DNA from: Streptomyces caniferus
GTDB lineage: Bacteria > Actinomycetota > Actinomycetes > Streptomycetales > Streptomycetaceae
Length of the DNA stretch: 64,000 nucleotides
NCBI RefSeq assembly: GCF_009811555.1
Contig: NZ_BLIN01000005.1
Coordinates: 2,985,501-3,049,500, forward strand
Reading direction: 5' to 3'
Shown: positions 47,630 to 54,665 of the stretch, piece after piece
Numbering within the stretch: position 1 is the first letter of the stretch
How the letters are laid out: each line of letters begins with the position of its first letter
Program-made: the position numbers and the translations under genes
The notes under the pieces: generated by a model
The model's input: the letters and a program-made list of their open reading frames with translations, nothing else
The model's database searches: none
What the model was told of the DNA's origin: nothing

Positions 47630-48775
47630 TCAGCCGCTCAGTGCGTCGAAACGGCCGCCGAGGGCGGCGCGGCCCGCCGCGGTGAGGCCGCCGTGGAGGC
47701 GCAGCCGTGCGAGGCCGCCGTCGGGGAAGACGTCCAGCCGTACGTGCGTGGCCGTCACGGCCTTCGGCAGCCGGAAGCGGTGCGGGGTGTCGGGCTGGAG
47801 CTTCGTCTTCGGCAGGATCTCGAACCAGGAGGCCTCGTCGGACGGGTCGCCGTCGCAGCCGGACAGGGCGGCCCAGCCCGCGGAGTTGCCCTTGAGGTAC
47901 GCCGTGTCGATCTCCACGGCGCGGATCTCGCCCTGCGCGGCGAGACGGAAGCGCACCCAGTCGTTCGTGCCCTTGACCCGGCGGCGGCGGTTCTCCCAGC
48001 CGTCGTCCATCTTGCGGGACAGGTCGGGCCGGATGATCTGGGTGGGCGAGGAGTAGAAGCGGTCGGAGGCGTCCTCGACGGTGCCGCCGTGCAGCACGGA
48101 CGCCAGGTCGAGGGTGCCGAGCACATCGAGCCACTCCGGGTCCGGCACGACCTCGCCGTGGACCCGGAGGCGGGCTATGCCGCCGTCGGGGTGCTGCTTG
48201 AGCCGCAGGTGGGTGAAGCGGCGCTCCACGGTGACCTCGAAGCCGTTGGCGGCGTGGCCGCGGACGGGGGTGCGCCCGACCAGCTCCTCCCACTTCACCT
48301 CGTCGGCGAGCAGGTCCTCGGGGCCGGGGTTGCCGGGGAGCGCGGTGGCCTCGACGGTGACCTGCTGGGGGTAGTTGCCGCGGAAGTGGGCGGTGTCGAC
48401 GATGACGCCGCGGATCACGCCGGGGGCGGCGAGCCGGATCAGCGCCCAGTCGTGGTCGTCGTCGGTGGGGAAGGGGTGGTCGCCGTCGGTGCCGCGGCGG
48501 CGGCGGGTCTCCCAGCCGTCCATGATCTTGCCCTTGTGGCCGAAGTGCTCGGGGTCGAAGACCGCCGGAGCCGGCTTCAGCAGGTTCTCGCGCTCGGCGA
48601 AGAACTCGTCGTTCGCGGCGATCACGCCGGCGCCGAGGCGGCGGTCGGCGAGGTCGACGAGCGAGGTGAAGGCGAACTCCCCGCCGCGGTAGTCGGCGTA
48701 GGGGTCGCCGCCGCCGTACGGGTTCGCGTCGTTGGCGTGCGGATCAGTGGTGTGGGCGGCCGGGTCGGCGGTCAT
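47630..48775 (-). CDS. alc: Allantoicase
   Basis: 381 residues from the ATG at 48775, with AAAGG upstream. It hydrolyses allantoate to ureidoglycolate and urea in purine breakdown. Two repeats of the allantoicase jelly-roll domain are visible: GKIMDGWETRRRRG...DWALIRL near 90 and SRKMDDGWENRRRRV...DWVRFRL near 255. Both end in a THLRLKQHPDGGIARLRVHG or THVRLDVFPDGGLARLRLHG block. No allantoinase or urease genes are in the window. A LysR gene on the same strand lies 91 bases upstream and is the obvious regulator candidate. Confidence 0.93.
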   Translation of the reverse strand: MTADPAAHTTDPHANDANPYGGGDPYADYRGGEFAFTSLVDLADRRLGAGVIAANDEFFAERENLLKPAPAVFDPEHFGHKGKIMDGWETRRRRGTDGDHPFPTDDDHDWALIRLAAPGVIRGVIVDTAHFRGNYPQQVTVEATALPGNPGPEDLLADEVKWEELVGRTPVRGHAANGFEVTVERRFTHLRLKQHPDGGIARLRVHGEVVPDPEWLDVLGTLDLASVLHGGTVEDASDRFYSSPTQIIRPDLSRKMDDGWENRRRRVKGTNDWVRFRLAAQGEIRAVEIDTAYLKGNSAGWAALSGCDGDPSDEASWFEILPKTKLQPDTPHRFRLPKAVTATHVRLDVFPDGGLARLRLHGGLTAAGRAALGGRFDALSG

Positions 48776-48866
48776 CGTGGCCTTTCGACGAGGTGAGAGG
48801 TGCGGACCGCTCCACGGTCGCAGCGGGCCACCCCTCAGGTCCATCGAAAGTTTTTGAGGAATACGT

Positions 48867-49853
48867 TCAGCTGGACTGAACGGTTGGCTCTCCCGGCGTC
48901 TGCTCGGCGGCCGCCTGCCGCAGCGCGGCCAGTACCCGGGCGAGCCCCGGCGCCCCCTCGGAGCCGCGCCGGGCGGCGGCGACCACATGGCGGCGCGGCT
49001 GGTCGGCGTGCAGGACCCGCACCGCCACTCCCCCGCCGCCGCGCGGACCCTGCGCGCCGTGTTCCTCCGCACCGCGCCCGGCGGCGCCGAGACCGCCCGC
49101 CATCGCCATCCGGGGCACCAGCGCCACGCCCATCCCCGCCGCGACCATCGCCCAGATCGCGCTCCAGTCGGCGGCGGCGTGGGCCTGCTCGGGCACGAAG
49201 CCGGCGCTCTCGCAGGCGGTGGTGGTGATCTGCGACCAGGGTCCGCTGCTGCCGAAGATCCAGGGCTCGCCCGCCAGGTCGGCCAGCCGCAGCCCCGGCT
49301 CGCCGGCCAGCGGATGACCGGCCGGCAGCGCCACGTCCAGCGGGTCGGCGAGCAGCGAGACCCGGCTGAACTTGGGGTCGCGCGGGGTGGGCGCGTGCGC
49401 GGCCAGCGACAGCGCCAGATCGACGCTGCCCTCGGCCAGCAGCTCGTAGGCGGCCTCCGCCTCCGCCTCCCGTACGACGACCGACAGGCCCGGGTGGCTG
49501 CGGCGCAGCTCCAAGGCGGCCGGGACCACCAGGGCGGGGATGGCCGTGGAGAAGGCGCCGACCCGTACCCGGCCGGCCTCGCCCTGGAGGTAGCCGAGCA
49601 GGTCCGCGTCCGCGCGCTCCAGCTGGGCGAAGACCGCCTCGGCGTGCCGCAGCACCAGCTGTGCGGCGTCGGTCAGCCGTACCCGCCGGCCGTGCGCCTC
49701 CAGCAGCGTGACGCCGAGCGACCTGGCCAGCCCGGTCAGCTGCTGGGAGACCGCCGAGGGCGTCATGTGCAGCGCCTCGGCGGTCGCGGTGACCGTGCCC
49801 AGCTCGTGGAGGGTGCGCAGGATACGCAGCTTCTTGAGATCCCAGTCGGCCAT
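48867..49853 (-). CDS. LysR-family transcriptional regulator
   Basis: 328 residues from the ATG at 49853 (MADWDLKKLRIL). The N-terminal winged helix-turn-helix spans residues 5-62 (TATAEALHMTPSAVSQQLTGL). The periplasmic-binding-like effector domain follows from about 90. Near residue 260 a low-complexity stretch (GGLGAAGRGAEEHGAQGPRG) interrupts the otherwise normal VPRMAMA...VAVRVL sequence. It precedes alc on the same strand and may control it, though LysR genes are more often divergent from their target. Confidence 0.9.
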   Translation of the reverse strand: MADWDLKKLRILRTLHELGTVTATAEALHMTPSAVSQQLTGLARSLGVTLLEAHGRRVRLTDAAQLVLRHAEAVFAQLERADADLLGYLQGEAGRVRVGAFSTAIPALVVPAALELRRSHPGLSVVVREAEAEAAYELLAEGSVDLALSLAAHAPTPRDPKFSRVSLLADPLDVALPAGHPLAGEPGLRLADLAGEPWIFGSSGPWSQITTTACESAGFVPEQAHAAADWSAIWAMVAAGMGVALVPRMAMAGGLGAAGRGAEEHGAQGPRGGGGVAVRVLHADQPRRHVVAAARRGSEGAPGLARVLAALRQAAAEQTPGEPTVQSS

Positions 49854-49928
49854 GCGGGCAGCGTACGCACCCGCCGGCACGGCCACCGTGAGCGGACGGT
49901 GGCCGCGGGGCGGGCCGGATCGACCGGG

Positions 49929-50909
49929 TCAGGCGCGGCGGTTGGCCTCGCGCCGGGCGAGGATGGCGGCCTGGCGCTCGTCGAACTTCCGCGCCTGGCC
50001 GTCCAGGCCGTCCATGAACAGCCCCAGCTCCTCCTGCGCGGCGAGCCCGGCCGGGCCCAGCCCGCCGATCTCCAGCACCTTCAGGTAGCGCAGCACCGGC
50101 TGCAGCACATCGTCGTGGTGGATCCGCATGTTGTAGATCCCGCCTATGGCCATCCGGGCGGCGGACCGCTCGAAGCCGGGCATGCCGTGGCCGGGCATCC
50201 GGAAGCCGGTGACGACATCGCGCACCGCGCACATGGTCTGGTCGGGGGCCATCTCGAAGGCCGCACCGAGGAGGTTGCGGTAGAAGACCATGTGGAGGTT
50301 CTCGTCGGTGGCGATCCGGGCCAGCATCCGGTCGCAGACCGGGTCACCGGAGTGGTGGCCGGTGTTGCGGTGCGAGATGCGGGTGGCCAGCTCCTGGAAG
50401 GCGACGTACGCCACCGAGTGCAGCATGCTGTGCGAGTTGTCGGACTCGAAGCCCTCCGACATGTGGGCCATGCGGAACCGCTCCAGCTCGTCCGGGTCGA
50501 CGGCCCGGCTGGTGAGCAGGTAGTCGCGCATCACGATGCCGTGGCGGCCCTCCTCGGCGGTCCAGCGGTGCACCCAGGTGCCCCAGGCGCCGTCGCGCCC
50601 GAAGAGGGTGGCGATCTCGTGGTGGTAGCTGGGGAGGTTGTCCTCGGTGAGGAGGTTGACCACGAGGGCGATCCGGCCGATGTCGCTGACCTTGGACTGC
50701 TCGGGGTCCCAGGCCTCGCCGTCCAGCGGCCCGGGGAAGTTGCGCCCGTCGCTCCACGGCACGTACTCGTGGGGCATCCAGTCCTTGGCGATCTTCAGAT
50801 GGCGGTTGAGTTCCTTCTCGACGACCTCTTCGAGCGCGTAGAGCAGCTGGGCGTCGCTCCAGGCGGCCTGGCCGAGCTCTCCGTTATGGCGGGCGGGGGC
50901 GATGGTCAC
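49929..50909 (-). CDS. Diiron acyl-ACP desaturase
   Basis: 326 residues. The soluble stearoyl-ACP desaturase family uses two iron ions held by paired ExxH motifs, here EEGRH (TAEEGRHGIVMRD) and DENLH (ATDENLHMVFYRN), plus E in LTEDNLPSYHHEI. It introduces a double bond in membrane fatty acids. The gene is preceded, 23 bases before its ATG, by two mirror-image 18-base palindromes that look like a repressor operator. Electron donors (ferredoxin, ferredoxin reductase) are not encoded nearby. Confidence 0.92.
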   Translation of the reverse strand: MTIAPARHNGELGQAAWSDAQLLYALEEVVEKELNRHLKIAKDWMPHEYVPWSDGRNFPGPLDGEAWDPEQSKVSDIGRIALVVNLLTEDNLPSYHHEIATLFGRDGAWGTWVHRWTAEEGRHGIVMRDYLLTSRAVDPDELERFRMAHMSEGFESDNSHSMLHSVAYVAFQELATRISHRNTGHHSGDPVCDRMLARIATDENLHMVFYRNLLGAAFEMAPDQTMCAVRDVVTGFRMPGHGMPGFERSAARMAIGGIYNMRIHHDDVLQPVLRYLKVLEIGGLGPAGLAAQEELGLFMDGLDGQARKFDERQAAILARREANRRA

Positions 50910-50931
50910 GGGGGAACTCCTGGGGACGATG

Positions 50932-50988
50932 ACCTACGGGTCCGTAGGTATGACCTACGGACCCGTAGGTTACGTCATCGTAGGTTAG
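50932..50988 (-). promoter_or_regulatory. Double palindromic operator of the desaturase gene
   Basis: Site A is ACCTACGGGTCCGTAGGT (50932-50949) and site B is ACCTACGGACCCGTAGGT (50953-50970). Each is an eight-base inverted repeat around two central bases, and B is the exact reverse complement of A. Centres are 21 bases apart, two helical turns. A further half-site CGTAGGT follows at 50979-50985. TetR-family repressors commonly bind such dyads; none is encoded next to it. Confidence 0.8.
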
Positions 50989-51139
50989 GACCGGTTAAAC
51001 ACCGGCCCCCGTTCAAACCAGCCGAAAAGCGCTCGATAGCCGCCTCGCAACGCCTTTTTCACCTGCGGAAATATCCGGGTACGACAAAGGGCGCCGCACG
51101 GTTCTTGTCACCGTCCGGCGCCCGGTCCGGGCATGACGA

Positions 51140-51175
51140 AGGGCGCCCCACGGTCGTGTGACCGTGGGGCGCCCT
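51140..51175. terminator. Hairpin after small secreted membrane gene
   Basis: Sixteen-base perfect arms AGGGCGCCCCACGGTC and its complement around GTGT. A weaker imperfect hairpin of similar sequence lies at about 51087-51122. It follows the stop of the gene at 51198. Confidence 0.75.
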
Positions 51176-51197
51176 CGAGCGTCACTGGTGCCCGGCG

Positions 51198-51446
51198 TCA
51201 GCCCTCGGACTTGGCCTGCTTGCGGGTCTTGTCGCCCGCGACGACCAGCCCGGCGATGATCAGGAAGAGCACGATGGGTGCAGCGACATAGAGGCCGAGC
51301 GTCTCGATCACGCTCAGACCCGGACCCGGGTCGTCACCATCGTCGCGGGTGAGCGCAAACGCGGGGGACGACATCAGCAGCATCAGCGCGGTGCCGGCGG
51401 TGATGGTTCCGGCGCGCAGGACATTCTTATTGACCTTGTTGCTCAC
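51198..51446 (-). CDS. Small membrane protein with signal peptide, unknown
   Basis: 82 residues from the GTG at 51446 (SNKVNKNVLRAG). A signal peptide (ITAGTALMLLMSSPAFA) is followed by an acidic segment TRDDGDDPGPGLS, one membrane span (LGLYVAAPIVLFLIIAGLVVAG) and a basic tail (DKTRKQAKSEG), giving a type I orientation. It is not a family I can name. A residual frame downstream of malQ ends four bases before this start, so it may lie in the same transcript as malQ. Confidence 0.7.
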   Translation of the reverse strand: MSNKVNKNVLRAGTITAGTALMLLMSSPAFALTRDDGDDPGPGLSVIETLGLYVAAPIVLFLIIAGLVVAGDKTRKQAKSEG

Positions 51447-51450
51447 GAAG

Positions 51451-51790
51451 TCAACGTATCGGACGCCCCGGCGCCCCGCGCGCCCGGGGTGCCACAACCG
51501 GCGGCCCCGGCCGGGCCGGCACCGTCCAGCCGCCCACCGCCCGGCTGCGGTGCAGCGTCACCGGCGCGAGACGGCTCGGCCCGCGGGACTGCTCCACGCT
51601 GACGCGCACGGCGTCCGCGGTCACCGGTGCCGGGAGCGCCAGGATCCGGTGGGGGAGTCCGCCGGCCGGCACGGTCCAGGGGGCCTCGGCGCACAACGTC
51701 CGACGGGTGTCGTGCCGGACGGCAGGGCGTACCGGAAGGGCGCCTGCAGGAACCGGATTCCGGGCGGACGGCCGGAGCGGTGGGGCCCGA
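51451..51790 (-). pseudogene. Degenerate coding remnant after malQ
   Basis: The stretch between malQ and the next gene has an open frame ending at 51451 with strong G/C at third positions. It encodes AEAPWTVPAGGLPHRILALP and ADAVRVSVEQS among others, which reads like a protein domain. However no ATG or GTG with a ribosome site begins it, and the frame starts inside the malQ end. It is best described as a possible remnant or a very poorly started ORF. No family was recognised. Confidence 0.3.
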
Positions 51791-53998
51791 CTACCGCGTG
51801 CCGTCGGACAATTCGCGCATCAGCGCATGCAGGCGGGGGGAGGCGGCCAGCTCTTCCAGGGTGCACGGACGGCCGTCGGGGCCGGCGATCGGCAGGCGCC
51901 AGTTCGGGTATTCATCCCATGTCCCCGGGAGATTCTGCGGGCGCCGGTCGCCCACCGCGTCGGGCAGCCAGACGCCCACCATCCGCGCCGGGGTCCGCAG
52001 CAGAAAGCGGTGCACGGCCCTGACGGCCGCTTCCTCGTCGCCCGCCCCTTCGGGCAGCAGACCGCGCCGCACCAGCTCCCGCAGCCACTCGGTGCGTTCG
52101 TACCGGGCGCGGGACCGCTCCCGCTCCGGCGGCCCGGCCAGCAGCCCGAGCCGTTCGCGCAGCGCCACGTCCTCGCCGGTCAAACGGGCCGCGGTGGGCG
52201 GCAGATCGTGGGTGGTGACCGTGGCCAGACACGCGCTGCGCCACTCCTCGGGCGCCAGGATGCGGGCCACGGGGACGGGGTCCGGGGCGGGCTTGAGGGC
52301 GGGTTCCGAGACGGACTTCCGGCCGGGCCCGGGCGCGCCCTCCCCTGCCTCGTCCGCGCCCTCCCGCGCTTCGTCCGCCTGCTCCCGCTCCCCGGCCGCG
52401 TCCTTCCGCCCGCCCCCCTGGTAATCCCGCTCGAACCACAGCACCGACGTCCCCAGGACGCCCCGTTCGGCGAGCGCGCCGCGGACGCCCGGCTCGACGG
52501 TGCCCAGATCCTCGCCGATCACCGCGGCGCCGGCCCGGTGCGCCTCCAGCGCGAGCACCGAGAGCATCGCCTCACCGTCGTAGCGGACATAGGCGCCCTC
52601 CGTCGGCGGCCGTCCCTCCGGGACCCACCACAGCCGGAACAGCCCCATCACATGGTCGATGCGCAACGCCCCGGCGTGCCGCAGCAGTCCGCGCAGGAGT
52701 TCCCGGTAGGGGGCGTACCCCGCGGCGGCCAGCGCGTCCGGACGCCAGGGCGGCAGCCCCCAGTCCTGGCCGCGGGCGTTGAAGGCGTCCGGCGGCGCCC
52801 CGATGGACATCCCGGCGGCGAAGGCGTCCTGCTGGGCCCAGGTGTCGGCGCCGGAGGGGTGGACGCCGACGGCGAGGTCGTGCACCAGCCCGACGCCCAT
52901 CCCGGCCTCCCGCGCGCTCCGTTGCGCGGCGGCCAGCTGCTGGTCGGTGAGCCAGACCAGCCGGCAGTGGAAGTCGATCCGGTCCAGCAGCTGCGGCCGC
53001 AGCCGGGCCGTGTCCGGGGAGCGCGGATCGCGCAGCCCGGCGGGCCAGGCGCGCCAGTCCGGGCCGTGCCGTTCGGCGATCGCGCACCAGGTGGCGTGGT
53101 CCTCCAGGGCCTCACCCTGCTCGGCGAGGAAGTCGCAGTACGCGGCCCGCCGTCCCGGGGTGAGCGGGACCGTCCGCACCAGCTCCAGGGCCTCGCGTTT
53201 GAGCGCCCAGACCGCGTCCCGGTCGATCAGCGCGCCCCCGTCGAGCACCCCCGCGCGCAGCGCATGGGCCCGCGCGGCCAGCTCGTCGGCCCGTGCGCGC
53301 GCGGCGCCGGTGAGCCGGGCGTATTCCGGGATGTGCTCGATGCGCAGATGGACCGGGTCGGGGAAGCGGCGCGAGGAGGGCCGGTAGGGCGAGGGGTCGG
53401 TGGGCGGGCCGGGGACGGCCGCATGCAGCGGGTTGAGCTGGAGAAAGCCGGTGCCCAGGGCGCGCCCGGACCAGGCGGCGAGGTCGGCGAGATCCCCCAG
53501 GTCACCCATGCCCCAGGACTGCCGGGACAGGAGCGAGTAGAGCTGCACGAGGAAGCCGTGGCTGCGGCCGGGCGGTGCGGGCACCCGGTCGGGCGCCACG
53601 ATCAGCCGGGCGCGGGCGCCGCGGCCGTCGGGGGTCCGGGCGTGCAGCACATGGACGCCGAGGGGCAGCCCGGCCAGGGCACCCGGATCAAACGCCGCTA
53701 AGTCCTGTGCCGCCGCCCCGCTCTCGGTCTCGACCCGCAGGGCGGTGCCTTCGGGGAGACCGGCGAGGTCGGGCGGGCGGCCCGGGCGGGCGACGACGGT
53801 ACGGGGGAGCAGTGCACGGCCCGCGCCGTCCTCGTACGCGGCCAGGGCGCTGCGTACGGAGTGCGGGGTGGAGGCATCGACCCCGAGTGCGGCGAGCACG
53901 GCGACGACGGTGTCGTCGGTGATCTGGACGCTCCTGCCCGGCGAGGCTTCGTAGGACGTGGCGATGCCGTGCAGCCGGGCGAGCCGCGCGCGGCCCAT
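51791..53998 (-). CDS. malQ: 4-alpha-glucanotransferase (amylomaltase)
   Basis: 735 residues, GH77. It transfers alpha-1,4-glucan segments in glycogen and maltodextrin metabolism. The catalytic Asp lies in LRIDHVMGLFRLWWVP, the acid/base Glu in VIGEDLGTVEPGV and the stabilising Asp in TTHDLPPTAA. Residues about 521-572 hold a low-complexity, ADEA-repeated insert between WFERDYQGGG and PEEWR that splits two conserved blocks. The ATG is six bases past the stop of the small upstream ORF, with GAGGA in the overlap, so the pair is translationally coupled. Confidence 0.95.
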   Translation of the reverse strand: MGRARLARLHGIATSYEASPGRSVQITDDTVVAVLAALGVDASTPHSVRSALAAYEDGAGRALLPRTVVARPGRPPDLAGLPEGTALRVETESGAAAQDLAAFDPGALAGLPLGVHVLHARTPDGRGARARLIVAPDRVPAPPGRSHGFLVQLYSLLSRQSWGMGDLGDLADLAAWSGRALGTGFLQLNPLHAAVPGPPTDPSPYRPSSRRFPDPVHLRIEHIPEYARLTGAARARADELAARAHALRAGVLDGGALIDRDAVWALKREALELVRTVPLTPGRRAAYCDFLAEQGEALEDHATWCAIAERHGPDWRAWPAGLRDPRSPDTARLRPQLLDRIDFHCRLVWLTDQQLAAAQRSAREAGMGVGLVHDLAVGVHPSGADTWAQQDAFAAGMSIGAPPDAFNARGQDWGLPPWRPDALAAAGYAPYRELLRGLLRHAGALRIDHVMGLFRLWWVPEGRPPTEGAYVRYDGEAMLSVLALEAHRAGAAVIGEDLGTVEPGVRGALAERGVLGTSVLWFERDYQGGGRKDAAGEREQADEAREGADEAGEGAPGPGRKSVSEPALKPAPDPVPVARILAPEEWRSACLATVTTHDLPPTAARLTGEDVALRERLGLLAGPPERERSRARYERTEWLRELVRRGLLPEGAGDEEAAVRAVHRFLLRTPARMVGVWLPDAVGDRRPQNLPGTWDEYPNWRLPIAGPDGRPCTLEELAASPRLHALMRELSDGTR

Positions 53999-54004
53999 GG
54001 GTCC

Positions 54005-54349
54005 TCAGACCTCCATGGACTCCGTACCCAGGCCGGCGGCTGTCGGCTCGCTGGTCAGCGGCAGCTCGGCAGCGATCGGGACCTCACTGGTCAGCGGCGC
54101 GGCGTCGGCGAGCGGGGGCTCGCTGGTCAGCGGCGGCTCGACGAAGCTGAAGGATCCGGAGCCGTCGAGCCCGGAATCGGGGTCGGACACCCCGTCGAAG
54201 ATGTCGGGCTCCATCGTCGCACCTCCCGGTTTGGAGGACAGGGCGTCGAGGAGCAGCTGAGCGGATGCGGCCACGAGGGCCTCCCGTTCATCGGTAATGG
54301 GACACGTGGGCCCTACCCACTCGACACGATCGCAGACGTATCTGTTCAC
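54005..54349 (-). CDS. Small acidic repeat-containing protein upstream of malQ
   Basis: 114 residues if the GTG at 54349 is used; a later internal start is possible. After a helical segment (DEREALVAASAQLLLDALSS) the protein becomes acidic and repeats PLTSE three times (EPPLTSEPPLADAAPLTSEV and on). It has no membrane span. The stop is coupled to the malQ start (TGAGGACCCATG), which is the main argument that it is translated. The two cysteines are near the N-terminus. The family and function are unknown. Confidence 0.5.
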   Translation of the reverse strand: MNRYVCDRVEWVGPTCPITDEREALVAASAQLLLDALSSKPGGATMEPDIFDGVSDPDSGLDGSGSFSFVEPPLTSEPPLADAAPLTSEVPIAAELPLTSEPTAAGLGTESMEV

Positions 54350-54665
54350 GAAACGTGACCCAGGTCACATTATGCCCCACGCAGGCGATTTCACTGCGGG
54401 GAAGCCCGGCAGGCGTACAGAACGCCGAGGAAGCGGGCCTCGGGACGGAAGTTCTGCGGACCGGCGCACCCCCGGATCCCGCCCGCGGCACCGGCCCGGA
54501 ACGGGGGGGCACGGCCTGCGGTCCGCACCCCCGGCATCGCCTGGTTGACACCCGAACCGCCACAATGGTGGGCTCACGGCCGAAGGTCTGTCCGAACGGG
54601 CATCGGCGGGGTAAACGGGGCGCCGGTGCGGACCGGTGGGTGAGTGACGGGGACGAGGAGCAGCC
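54350..54665. other. Divergent region malQ operon / GH84 gene
   Basis: 316 bases without a gene. Just upstream of the malQ-side ORF lies the dyad GTGACCCAGGTCAC (54355-54368) overlapping CATAAT (54368-54373, minus strand), which resembles a -10 element. This may be an operator-promoter pair. No DasR-type site (TGGTCTAGACCA) was found in front of the glycosidase gene. Confidence 0.45.
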
